The position numbers and the translations under genes were made by a program. A stretch of DNA of 64,000 nt, taken from the NCBI GenBank assembly GCA_019745415.1, contig JAIETF010000008.1, positions 116,801-180,800 on the forward strand. Direction: 5' to 3'. Within the stretch, counting starts at the first letter, position 1. Every line of letters begins with the position of its first letter. The notes beneath the pieces are model-generated. The model ran no database searches and was not told where the DNA came from. It worked only from the letters and a program-made list of their open reading frames with translations. Source of the DNA: Candidatus Obscuribacterales bacterium (GTDB lineage Bacteria; Cyanobacteriota; Vampirovibrionia; Obscuribacterales; Obscuribacteraceae). This document shows positions 51,842-59,920 of the stretch, piece by piece.

Positions 51842-52753
51842 ATGCTTGTAGGCGTTAGGCCTCAAGACCGGTCGTTGAAAGTCGATTTATCTCAAGTGCC
51901 TTTAGAGCGCTACGTGCGTTTGCAAGCTGCTTCTATTTTTCTCAATCGTTTTATAAGTATCCGAAAAGATGCCGGAAAATTGGAAGATTCCTCGTCGCGA
52001 CGAGATTTACCAACCTTGCTCAAGGTTGGTACCACTAGTGGTGCTATGCAGGCCTTTATTCCGGAATGGCAGCTCTTTCTTCTTTCTGATTCATCCGAAA
52101 GTGTGCACGAGAATAAACAGTCTCAAGCTCTTTTTTCGCAGAAGGATGCTCCGGCGGCGATAGCTGCACAGCCAGGGCAAAGTCAAGTTCAAAATCAAAA
52201 CCAAATTCACAGCCAAGGTCTGACTGGTGAGATAGCCGGTTTTGAACGACCAGATGCTTGCCCGCCCGGTCAACCTGCTCCTATTAGTTTGCCATCCAAG
52301 TCTTTTGATGCAGTCATCGCTATTGGCGTGTTGGAAGCCTTGAATCAGCAAGAGCGAGAGCTTTTGCTTGGGGAGTTGGCTCGCATTCCGCAATCTTTAT
52401 GCATAATTGATCTGCCCTCGAGCGGCTATAGAAAACATTGGTCTGGTCTTGTTGAACTTACTTTGAAAAGTGAGATGCAGAGAAGCTTACAATTTGGCTT
52501 GCCTGATACAAAACAAATTTCTCAGTTTTTAGAGAAAGCCGGCTTCGAGGTTGAGGTTTGGACTCATACCAGACTTTCTCAATGGTTGCCCTACATCACC
52601 CTTTTTGCTTTGAATCCCTTGGCGGCAGGTCTGCTCGATCAGGAGTTGAAACGACTGGCAGATGCTGAATTATCGGGGACAATCCAGCAGTCTACCGATA
52701 ATGATAACGATGAAACAGCCTTCGATCTAATTGTGGCTAAGCGCAAAGACTAA
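51842..52753 (+). CDS. Degenerate class I SAM methyltransferase-like protein
   Basis: 303 aa, ATG. SFDAVIAIGVLEALNQQERE followed by LLLGELARIP matches the post-motif III region of Methyltransf_11-type enzymes. Where motif I (xDxGxGxG) should be, the sequence reads TLLKVGTTSGAMQAF, so SAM binding is doubtful. A Gln-rich insert (about 112-127, QSQVQNQNQIHSQ) lies between. It is tightly coupled to the SQR gene, so an accessory role in sulfide handling is possible. Function is not assigned. Confidence 0.55.
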   Translation: MLVGVRPQDRSLKVDLSQVPLERYVRLQAASIFLNRFISIRKDAGKLEDSSSRRDLPTLLKVGTTSGAMQAFIPEWQLFLLSDSSESVHENKQSQALFSQKDAPAAIAAQPGQSQVQNQNQIHSQGLTGEIAGFERPDACPPGQPAPISLPSKSFDAVIAIGVLEALNQQERELLLGELARIPQSLCIIDLPSSGYRKHWSGLVELTLKSEMQRSLQFGLPDTKQISQFLEKAGFEVEVWTHTRLSQWLPYITLFALNPLAAGLLDQELKRLADAELSGTIQQSTDNDNDETAFDLIVAKRKD

Positions 52754-52780
52754 GTGCAAAGACTAAGCGCAAAGACTAAG
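52739..52780 (+). repeat. 13-bp tandem repeat spanning the stop codon
   Basis: AAGYGCAAAGACT repeats three times (52739-52751, 52752-52764, 52765-52777). Because 13 is not a multiple of three, each copy places its TAA in a different frame; the first one ends the methyltransferase-like gene. Confidence 0.9.
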
Positions 52781-52851
52781 TGGCTATCTAGACAACTCGA
52801 TTAAGCAGGCGGCAAGAGGCGCTAAAGTGCTCTATACCGCAAGCTCTTCGG

Positions 52852-53298
52852 CTAGGCTATTGGCGGTGGTTCTTTTCTGTCTAGAAATTTCTGCAGAATA
52901 ATCGCAGCGGCTTGCTGGTCTACTAGCGCTTTGTTATGCCCGGTCTTCACGCCTTGTATGGTCAGGGTTCTAATGGCTGAAATTGTGGTGAGCCGCTCAT
53001 CTTCATAGACTATAGGTATATTGATTTCGCGAGCCAGCTTGCGGGCGAAAGATTTGACCTTTTCTGATTGTTCGCCCATCGAACCATCCATATTCTGAGG
53101 CAGACCTACCACAATCAGCACTGCGCCGTGTCTTAGGGCGATATCGCGTACTTTCTGTACGTCGGCTCTGACATTTGTCCGTTCGATAGTTTCCAATCCA
53201 GCTGCAGTTATGCGCAGTGGATCTGAGATAGCCACCCCTATGCGGCGGTCACCTATGTCAAGACCAATAATTCGTGGTTTAGCGTTACTCACAACCAA
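52852..53298 (-). CDS. ruvX: RuvX/YqgF Holliday junction resolvase-like protein
   Basis: 148 aa. RNase H-like fold: IIGLDIGDRRIGVAISD at the N-terminus, LIVVGLPQNMDGSMGEQSEK and IVYEDERLTTISA, then DQQAAAIILQKFLD. The conserved Asp and Glu residues are present. In E. coli the family matures 16S rRNA (YqgF); in other bacteria it resolves Holliday junctions. Start is TTG 53298 or GTG 53292. It is divergent from sixA. Confidence 0.93.
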   Translation of the reverse strand: MVVSNAKPRIIGLDIGDRRIGVAISDPLRITAAGLETIERTNVRADVQKVRDIALRHGAVLIVVGLPQNMDGSMGEQSEKVKSFARKLAREINIPIVYEDERLTTISAIRTLTIQGVKTGHNKALVDQQAAAIILQKFLDRKEPPPIA

Positions 53299-53354
53299 AT
53301 ATTACTACTAGAATAAGTCTTCGCGAAAGCTACTCATATGTATATGGAGTTGTA

Positions 53355-53852
53355 ATGAGACTATATCTGGTGCGCCATGGCATAGCAGTGGAAGGTTTGA
53401 GAGGCGGCATTACCAAAGATAGCGAACGACCCCTTACCGATGAAGGTCGAGATGAGATGAAGCAAGTGGCCAAAGCTCTTAAGAAGCTAGGAGTAAAGCC
53501 TGATCTGATCTTTTCTAGCCCGCTAGTGCGTGCCAGGCAGACGGCGGAGTACATTTCGGAGTCTCTAGACCAGGAAATCAAGATTACTGATGCCCTGGCG
53601 CCAGCAGTGAACTTTACTCAGCTATTTCGGGTAATCAGCCGGCATGAGGCCGCCAGAGAGGTGTTTTTGGTCGGACATGAACCAGATATGGGCATGCTGG
53701 TTGGCAATTTGCTCTATGCCGGCCCGGGTTTCGAGATGCCTTTCAAGAAAGCAGGAGTTTGCCGCATTGACGTTACCGGCATGCCTCCTGATGGTCCCGG
53801 GGTTTTGAAATGGTATCTGACTCCCAAGATAGTCAAGTGTTTGCTTGATTGA
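53355..53852 (+). CDS. sixA: SixA-type phosphohistidine phosphatase
   Basis: 165 aa, ATG with GGAG upstream. The catalytic RHG is at residues 7-9 (MRLYLVRHG, His8), IFSSPLVRARQTAEYI gives the second Arg, and FLVGHEPDMGMLV the second His. These histidine-phosphatase-fold enzymes dephosphorylate phospho-His on HPt or PTS proteins. A strong terminator follows. Confidence 0.92.
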   Translation: MRLYLVRHGIAVEGLRGGITKDSERPLTDEGRDEMKQVAKALKKLGVKPDLIFSSPLVRARQTAEYISESLDQEIKITDALAPAVNFTQLFRVISRHEAAREVFLVGHEPDMGMLVGNLLYAGPGFEMPFKKAGVCRIDVTGMPPDGPGVLKWYLTPKIVKCLLD

Positions 53853-53867
53853 TTTTCTTTGTTGTCC

Positions 53868-53902
53868 AAAAAAAAGTAAACCGATATCGGTTTACTTTTT
53901 TT
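53868..53902. terminator. Perfect-palindrome bidirectional terminator
   Basis: A run of A, then GTAAACCGAT, then its exact complement and a run of T: 17 bp per arm (53869-53885, 53886-53902), no unpaired centre. It lies between sixA and the convergent DUF6159-type gene, and by symmetry can serve both. Confidence 0.9.
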
Positions 53903-53933
53903 CCAATTCAATTTTTGAATTTGTCTTGGTCTA

Positions 53934-54953
53934 CTAGGCCAGGGCTGCAGCCAGCGGTGCCGGCGGTTGGCAGTTCACTCTCTCTGCTTCAGAGAGGGCT
54001 TCAGCTTCGATAGCCCAGACATACAAACAGGTAAAGAAAGCAGACCTTATATAAATCGACATTGCTGTGGTCAAGACCACTGCCATCGCCCATAAACCAC
54101 CGCCAATCATGACGATTGGAGCATTTGCCGGGATTTTGTAGACGTAGAGGGCGCCATATCCGGCAACGCCGACCAGGCATACTCCCAGCATAACCAGTCG
54201 GTTGATCGTGTCTATACCGATTTCACCTACTCCAATTGCAATCAAATTGCCCTGACCAATTCGGTCCGCACGCTTCAGGGCACCCCAAAAAGATGTGCCC
54301 TCAATGACGATTGCCGGCAAGATAAGATGCCCTGCCATGGTCCAAAATACTTCGACAATGCTGGCTATAAAGTTGATACCCATGCCGAAGATGCCGCTGC
54401 TGCGTTTGTCGCGCATGAAGCGGGCGACTTTCTTGGCAATGAGAGTGACGATTCCCAAGGTAATAATTGCCGGCAGCGAGCTGAAAACTGCAGCGCAGGC
54501 TGTGGAAAACCTTCCTGAACCTGAGCCTTCGGTTAAATGGCTATAGACGAGTGCGGTTGTGACACCTTCTAAGAATCGGTTCGTTAGCCACCAGACAGAG
54601 AGAATGGCCACAACTGCTAAAACAGCGTCAGGGCTTGCCGCTTCAGATAGTCCCTGCAGTCCACCTTGGTCCCATGGTCCATTGAGAGCCGTCTTGGCCA
54701 TCAGTTGCTGGATATCGGCAGGATTTCCGTGCTGAAGGGCGTTCTTGCCCATATTGATGCCAGCCGAAACTGCTTTGGCTGAAGCGCTGTGCTCCACAGC
54801 CACTCGCGATTTGGCTTCTAGGAAAAGAAGAATGGCGAAAAAGAAGTTGCTGAAGACTGTCATCAAACCGGGGATGAGCAAGCGCTTGTCCTGGAACCCC
54901 ATCTTAATTGAAGCCAGGATTAGCTTTAGACCCCTTCCAAAAGATTCAAACAT
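53934..54953 (-). CDS. DUF6159-type polytopic membrane protein
   Basis: 339 aa. The N-terminus FGRGLKLILASIKMGFQDKR and five or six membrane helices resemble the DUF6159 family. A hydrophilic loop of about 60 residues follows helix 1. Function is unknown. ATG 54953 has GAGG ten bases upstream. It is not obviously operonic with the acyl-CoA synthetase gene 187 bp upstream. Confidence 0.7.
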   Translation of the reverse strand: MFESFGRGLKLILASIKMGFQDKRLLIPGLMTVFSNFFFAILLFLEAKSRVAVEHSASAKAVSAGINMGKNALQHGNPADIQQLMAKTALNGPWDQGGLQGLSEAASPDAVLAVVAILSVWWLTNRFLEGVTTALVYSHLTEGSGSGRFSTACAAVFSSLPAIITLGIVTLIAKKVARFMRDKRSSGIFGMGINFIASIVEVFWTMAGHLILPAIVIEGTSFWGALKRADRIGQGNLIAIGVGEIGIDTINRLVMLGVCLVGVAGYGALYVYKIPANAPIVMIGGGLWAMAVVLTTAMSIYIRSAFFTCLYVWAIEAEALSEAERVNCQPPAPLAAALA

Positions 54954-55092
54954 GGATGTATGACCTCAGGCGGCACATCTGCTAGTAAGTTATTTAAAAG
55001 GGTTTCGGATATTCAGACCATTTTCAGACCCGACGATCCTGAAACCTCGGCATTATTGTAATTAGTTGCCAAGCGAATGTAAAGATCTTTTT

Positions 55093-55116
55093 TTGCAAAA
55101 TTGCAAAATTGCAAAA
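55093..55116 (+). repeat. 8-bp tandem repeat
   Basis: TTGCAAAA three times without interruption, 25 bp downstream of the acyl-CoA synthetase stop (minus-strand gene). It makes the DNA locally A-tract-rich. Confidence 0.9.
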
Positions 55117-55140
55117 TGGAGCACATTTGTTTTGTTTGGA

Positions 55141-57006
55141 TTATTCGATTTCTAGGTCTTCTTTGGGATAGAGACCGTCCAAAATTTCTTTGTATTTCTC
55201 GGTAACCAGCTTTCTTTTCACTTTGAAGGTAGGCGTCAGCTCATTGGCTTCGATTGAAAAGTCTTTCTTGAGTAAACTGAAGCGCTTAATCTTCTCAAAA
55301 TTGGCTAAACCTTCGTTCTTGCGGTCTACCGACTGTTGAACTGCCGAGATGATTAGAGGGTGCTCGGTCAAGTCTTCCAGCTCGGTGTAGCTGATTTTGT
55401 TCTTTTCAGCAAAGACCTTAAGGTTGTCCATATTCAAAGTGAACAAGCAGGTTATAAACTTGCGGCGATCGCCGTAAACCAGGCAGTGGCTGATGAGAGG
55501 GTCTCCTTTGAAGAGATTCTCGATGTATTGCGGGGCTACATGTTTGCCACCGGCTGTGATGATTATGTCTTTCTTTCGGTCTCTGATGGCAATGAAGCCG
55601 TCCTGATCAATTTCGGCTATATCACCTGTTTTGAACCAGCCGTTTTCAAAAGCTTCGGCTGTTGCTTGGTCATTTTTGTAATAGCCGCTGAATACTGTGT
55701 CGCCCTTCACCAGCAGTTCGCCATCGCCGGCAATTCGCACCTCAACTCCTTCAAGAGGCTTACCGACCGTGCCCGGGCGGTTCGATAACGGTGTATTGCA
55801 AGCAACCGGGGCGCAGGTCTCGGTTAGTCCATAACCTTCCACAATGGTCAGTCCAATGGTGTCGAAAAATCGCTGCACTTCGCCTGGCAATGGCGCTGCA
55901 CCCGATACCAACATGCGCAGACGTCCACCGAAACGACGCCTGATTTTTGAGAAAACAAGTCTGTCGGCTGCTCTCAACTCAGCCGCTTTCAGTTGCTTCA
56001 AAAGCGAATTAGTGGTGTGCTCTCGGCTTGCACCGCTGCCGTTCTCTTCGCTGCCGGCTGTTTTTGCTTGGGCAATTTCCTTTCCCAAAGAAAAAGCCCA
56101 GTTGATAAGTATTTGCTGCGGGCGCGGCAGCTTCTTTGACTCAAATTGAATGCGCTGATAAGCCTTTTCATAAAAGCGCGGCACGCCGTTGATGATGGTT
56201 GGATGCGTCTCAACCATGTTGCGCGGTACTGTTTCGATTGCTTCGGCATAAGCCATTGTGACGCCAAAGAAGATGCTGACAAACTGACCGCCGACTCGCT
56301 CGTATACGTGCGAAAGCGGCAGGAAAGAGAGAACCAGGTCTTGTTCCTTAAAGTCGAGTCGCTCACCCACCGCCTTGCAGACAGCAATAATATTGCGATG
56401 GTGAATCATTACCCCTTTAGGTATGCCTGTGGTTCCAGATGTATAAACAATAGAAGCCAGATCATCGGGACTGACTTCGTCTCTTTCTTTTGTTAGTGCT
56501 TCTCTGGCGGTTAAGAGATGAATTTCGCCATCTTTGAGCAGATCTTCCCAGGTCATTATTTTGAGCGTGGCTGTGGAAGGCGGTGCCTGACCATTCATTA
56601 GCACTGCGAATTTGAGCTTCTCTGACGGCTTGCCTTCAAGCACTTTCTTTAGCTGCACTTGGTCTTCAACGAAGATGGCTTGGGCATCGCTGTGTTTAAC
56701 TAGAAATTCCACTTCGGGTACAGCCAGAGTGGGATAAATAGGAACTGTTACCCCGCCCAGGGATAGGATCGCCATGTCTGCCCAGGTCCAGCGGGGACTC
56801 GGATGCGAAAGAATTGCCGCATGGGCACCTCTTGTAATACCATTGCGGGCAAGCCCGGCCATGGCCAACTCGGTTGTGAGACCATGCTCTCGCCAGATGA
56901 CCGGGGTGTATTCGCCCTTGATTTTGTGCATAATCGCTGGTCGCTCGGCTTTATCGCGCACCTGCGACCAGAAAGCTTCCACTATAGTTTTTGCACTAAC
57001 GACCAT
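55141..57006 (-). CDS. Long-chain acyl-CoA synthetase (FAA/FadD15 type)
   Basis: 621 aa, ATG. AMP-binding motif SIVYTSGTTGIPKGVMIHH (about 190-208), then FLPLSHVYERVGGQ, VEGYGLTETCAP and WFKTGDIAEIDQDGFIAIRDRKKD. The insert and length match the long-chain (eukaryote-like FAA/FadD15) branch. It activates fatty acids with ATP and CoA. The preceding gene is cutA, 32 bp away on the same strand. Confidence 0.93.
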   Translation of the reverse strand: MVVSAKTIVEAFWSQVRDKAERPAIMHKIKGEYTPVIWREHGLTTELAMAGLARNGITRGAHAAILSHPSPRWTWADMAILSLGGVTVPIYPTLAVPEVEFLVKHSDAQAIFVEDQVQLKKVLEGKPSEKLKFAVLMNGQAPPSTATLKIMTWEDLLKDGEIHLLTAREALTKERDEVSPDDLASIVYTSGTTGIPKGVMIHHRNIIAVCKAVGERLDFKEQDLVLSFLPLSHVYERVGGQFVSIFFGVTMAYAEAIETVPRNMVETHPTIINGVPRFYEKAYQRIQFESKKLPRPQQILINWAFSLGKEIAQAKTAGSEENGSGASREHTTNSLLKQLKAAELRAADRLVFSKIRRRFGGRLRMLVSGAAPLPGEVQRFFDTIGLTIVEGYGLTETCAPVACNTPLSNRPGTVGKPLEGVEVRIAGDGELLVKGDTVFSGYYKNDQATAEAFENGWFKTGDIAEIDQDGFIAIRDRKKDIIITAGGKHVAPQYIENLFKGDPLISHCLVYGDRRKFITCLFTLNMDNLKVFAEKNKISYTELEDLTEHPLIISAVQQSVDRKNEGLANFEKIKRFSLLKKDFSIEANELTPTFKVKRKLVTEKYKEILDGLYPKEDLEIE

Positions 57007-57037
57007 GCTGGGATTTCACCGGTGCCTTGTACTTTTG

Positions 57038-57391
57038 CTAGTTGCCGACGTTTGAGAGACTTTCTTTCACCCAGTCAAGGTAGGCTTTTGAGCCTTTCTC
57101 CACAGAAAGCGCAAGAATTTCTGGTACTTCATAGCTGTGAAGCTCCTTAATTTTAGCCTCAAGTTGACTGTAAATCTCGCTCCTGGTTTTCATGACAAGC
57201 AAGCTTTCTTGGTCGACTGCAGTCTCTCCCTTCCAGCTATAGATTGAAAGTACCGAAGGCAAGATATTGGCACAAGCAATTAGCTTGGCTTCCAATAGTT
57301 TGGTTGCCAATGTTTGCGCTTCTGCACTTGGCGCCGTCACCAGGACGACAAGTGTTTCTGTGTCCCAGCTTTCTTCCTTGCTCAAATTCAC
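57038..57391 (-). CDS. cutA: CutA-like divalent cation tolerance protein
   Basis: 117 aa, GTG start without a strong Shine-Dalgarno. LVVLVTAPSAEAQTLATKLL, LIACANILPSVLSIYSWKG, and HSYEVPEILALSVEKG are the CutA signature strands. CutA is a trimeric ferredoxin-like protein linked to copper tolerance, with an unclear biochemical role. It lies 17 bp from the fusion gene upstream and 32 bp from the acyl-CoA synthetase gene. Confidence 0.93.
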   Translation of the reverse strand: MNLSKEESWDTETLVVLVTAPSAEAQTLATKLLEAKLIACANILPSVLSIYSWKGETAVDQESLLVMKTRSEIYSQLEAKIKELHSYEVPEILALSVEKGSKAYLDWVKESLSNVGN

Positions 57392-57408
57392 CTTATTATT
57401 AGTCCGTA

Positions 57409-58515
57409 TCAGTAAAGCCGCGAATTGAGATAACTGGAACTCTCTAAGATGAACTGGGCAAGGAGGTCGGTGGCTCGGCTGAACAGCATCGATTGCAGTC
57501 TGGGCATTCTGTAGCGCTTGGATAGTTTAACTGTGACAAGCGGCACCGCCAGCTCTTCTGAGATAAAGCGGCTGAGCGGCCCAGTCTCCCTATCCAATTC
57601 TTCCTTGCTGTTTCCTATTTTTGCCGGAGCAATTTCTTCCAAGGCTCCCAATTTTAATCTCAGCCGTTGTTCGAAGTCATAATCGCGGGTTGGTCCGCAA
57701 TGCTCTATTTGCAAACCAGGCGTTTGTTGTCCGCTAGATCCCAATATCATCATAATCAATCCGATATTTCCTGCTTTGACCAGGTCTTTGATAGCGGTCT
57801 TGAAGGGGGTGTCGGCGTAAACACAAGGATCTGCCACTAAACAGTAGTTGGAAGTGAGAGCGTGGCAGGCCGTTCGTCTGTTCAGCAGCACCGCCATAGA
57901 ACCTGTAAAAGACTCTTGCTCTTGGAATTCACCTTCTCTAAAGTAGGCTGTGGCATGCGGGGCTATGACAAGAATTGGCAGGTCGCCGCCAAAAAATTTA
58001 TAGTCAGGCTCGCCATAGGGAGGCATCTGCTCATAACGCTCACTGAGTTGGTTTTCGTAGTGAATAGCCCAGTCAACGGGGGCCGAGCGAGGTTGATTAC
58101 CGATGATATGGCGCAGGGCTAAGTCGATATCGTTGAATCGAGCCTGCGAATGCGTCGCCACCCATGGATTCAAGGGGGAAGAGCCAAAGACCGTAACATG
58201 TTTGCCGCTGCGGTAGGCATAGAAGATTTCCATCGCCGTGCCGTAACTTGGTCTTTCCAAATTTGCCAGTACGGCGTCGCTCTGGTCTATCAAACCAAGA
58301 GCCCTTCTTACTCTTTGATCTGAGCTTCCTGCTAAATCTATAGCTTCGTCAAAGTTGAACTCGGTTTCGGTCCAGGGAATCTCTAGTGGATTGGTTACTT
58401 TGAGACCGTGGTTCATTAGCCTGGTTATAGCCAAAGTGCGCCAATCACTTTTATGAGCCTGGCTGAGCTCGCCCGGATCAATCGAAGAACCTGTCAGATA
58501 GATCGAGGACAACAT
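57409..58515 (-). CDS. Deoxyribosyltransferase-like / N-formylglutamate amidohydrolase-like fusion
   Basis: 368 aa from ATG 58515 (AGGA eight bases ahead); the frame runs 75 codons further. Residues 4-140 look like a nucleoside 2-deoxyribosyltransferase fold: SIYLTGSSID, IDQSDAVLANLERPSYGTAM with Glu96, and GKHVTVFG. Residues about 178-345 resemble N-formylglutamate amidohydrolases: ILVIAPHATAYFREG, then ESFTGSMAVLL and a C-terminal region around VPLVTVKLSKRYR. The expected IDLHG-type motif reads IMMILGSSG, so the second domain may have lost metal binding. I know no characterised protein with this pairing. Confidence 0.6.
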   Translation of the reverse strand: MLSSIYLTGSSIDPGELSQAHKSDWRTLAITRLMNHGLKVTNPLEIPWTETEFNFDEAIDLAGSSDQRVRRALGLIDQSDAVLANLERPSYGTAMEIFYAYRSGKHVTVFGSSPLNPWVATHSQARFNDIDLALRHIIGNQPRSAPVDWAIHYENQLSERYEQMPPYGEPDYKFFGGDLPILVIAPHATAYFREGEFQEQESFTGSMAVLLNRRTACHALTSNYCLVADPCVYADTPFKTAIKDLVKAGNIGLIMMILGSSGQQTPGLQIEHCGPTRDYDFEQRLRLKLGALEEIAPAKIGNSKEELDRETGPLSRFISEELAVPLVTVKLSKRYRMPRLQSMLFSRATDLLAQFILESSSYLNSRLY

Positions 58516-58766
58516 CGCTAATTCCTGAAAAAGAAGAGACTGAGAAGGTAAGAAAAACGACGATATTCCTCTATATACCACAGCCTTGAGCTTTTGCACC
58601 AATTCCCAAAGTATATTGCCGGTATGTAAAAGAGAGCTTGAATACTGGTTTCTTAGATTTGAACTGTATGCAAAAGGCTTCTTACTCTGGCTATAATTCC
58701 TGCAATCGGCACATTTAAGCCTAAAGCAAGCCTGAAACAAGCCCAGAAGTGATTCGGAAGAGAAAA

Positions 58767-59369
58767 ATGAACAAGAAGACGTCTAAATGCTCGAATATCC
58801 TGGTTTCGCTCTTCCTCGCCTCAATTTTAAGCGGTGCTCTATGCGGTTGCATGGGACAGCGAGGCGGTTCTTTCGGCGGAACTCTAGATGGGTCTGCCGT
58901 TGGCGGCCAGGCTTCTCAGGCTGTCGCCTACGGTAACGGCATCGATAATGGACAGGTTCAAGGACAAGTTCAAGGTCAAGGCACGGTACAGGCTCAGTCC
59001 TCGGCTGGAGCAGGAGCGAGCCTTACCCAGCCGACTTTAGATGATGCTGCAGTCGTGGCTCTTCAGTCCGAGCAGGCGCGAAAGGTTGTCACTACATGCA
59101 CTGCACGAATTAAGAAACTTTTGCCCGATGATAGAAAGGGTAGTAAACATCAGAGATTCTTACTGGAGCTTAGCAACGGTACAACCGTTCTGGTTGCTCA
59201 CAATATAGACATGGCACCTTATGTGCCTGCCCAGGCCGGTGACATAGTGACGGTTCATGGCGAATTTATCTGGAATCCAAGAGGCGGAGTCTTGCACTGG
59301 ACTCATCACAGTGATACCCCCCGGCATGAAAGCGGATATATAGATTTTGCGGGCAACCGTTATCAATAG
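58767..59369 (+). CDS. DUF3465-family lipoprotein
   Basis: 200 aa from ATG 58767, with GGAAGAG four bases ahead. Signal ending SGALCGC, a likely lipobox with the mature Cys in the CGC. A Gln/Val/Gly repeat (QVQGQVQGQG) leads to an OB-like domain: IKKLLPDDRKGSKHQRFLLE, AHNIDMAPYV, and GGVLHWTHHSDTPRHESGYI, the DUF3465 signature. Function unknown; predicted periplasmic, membrane-tethered. A perfect palindromic terminator follows 13 bp after the stop. Confidence 0.8.
   Translation: MNKKTSKCSNILVSLFLASILSGALCGCMGQRGGSFGGTLDGSAVGGQASQAVAYGNGIDNGQVQGQVQGQGTVQAQSSAGAGASLTQPTLDDAAVVALQSEQARKVVTTCTARIKKLLPDDRKGSKHQRFLLELSNGTTVLVAHNIDMAPYVPAQAGDIVTVHGEFIWNPRGGVLHWTHHSDTPRHESGYIDFAGNRYQ
58950..58981 (+). 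repeat. 12-bp tandem repeat coding QVQG units
   Basis: GGACAGGTTCAA, GGACAAGTTCAA and a partial third copy, in frame, in the linker between the lipobox and the DUF3465 domain. Confidence 0.85.
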
Positions 59370-59380
59370 GAGTGTTCTTC

Positions 59381-59414
59381 AAAAAAAAAGAAATTCTCGA
59401 GAATTTCTTTTTTT
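59381..59414. terminator. Perfect-palindrome terminator after the DUF3465 gene
   Basis: A run of A, GAAATTCTC, its exact complement GAGAATTTC and a run of T: 16 bp per arm (59383-59398, 59399-59414), no unpaired centre. The core is nearly the same as that of the palindrome at 42683-42718. Confidence 0.9.
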
Positions 59415-59592
59415 GAGAGAAGCCCGCAGGATCGGTGTTCAATAACAAGAGCTGGAATACCGACTCCTCTTGACATTAGAATGTGCTCACATGAATGTTA
59501 ATACATTTAGTAAAGCCTTTCCTTTCGGCAAAAGCGCACTTATACTCGTGTTCTGAAGGTGCAGGTAGAAGCATCTGGAACGAGGTTATTCG

Positions 59593-59907
59593 ATGTATAT
59601 AGCTAAAGCTCCGAGCCGCAAGATTCAAGCACTAGTTGGTGCGTTTTTCTTTTCATTGTCGTTCGGGTTTAGCCTGGCTCCCGCCCAAGCTGATGAACTC
59701 AATGGTGCTGCCATTGTGAGTGCAGCTCCAGTTACAGCTCCTGGCAATTCCGACTTGGCTGTTGAAGAAGCAGTCAAGTTCATCAAGAGCCATAAAGAAG
59801 AGATTCGTGAGAATCAAGTTCAACTTCCTGCCAGCAAGACAAAGATTAAGCGTGTCAATCAAAAGCATGTCTATATTCTTGGTGGTGCAGAAGTTTTCCC
59901 CATGTAG
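59593..59907 (+). CDS. Small exported protein of unknown function
   Basis: 104 aa, ATG with CGAGG upstream. Signal peptide about 1-34 ending PAQA. The mature part of about 70 residues is hydrophilic, with LAVEEAVKFIKSHKEEIREN and a final HVYILGGAEVFPM. No family recognised. Upstream, TTGACA (59470-59475) and an inverted repeat ATGTG-CT-CACAT (59481-59492) suggest control, but no well-spaced -10 is seen. The acyl-CoA synthetase starts 13 bp later. Confidence 0.65.
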   Translation: MYIAKAPSRKIQALVGAFFFSLSFGFSLAPAQADELNGAAIVSAAPVTAPGNSDLAVEEAVKFIKSHKEEIRENQVQLPASKTKIKRVNQKHVYILGGAEVFPM

Positions 59908-59920
59908 CTTGCTGAATTAA

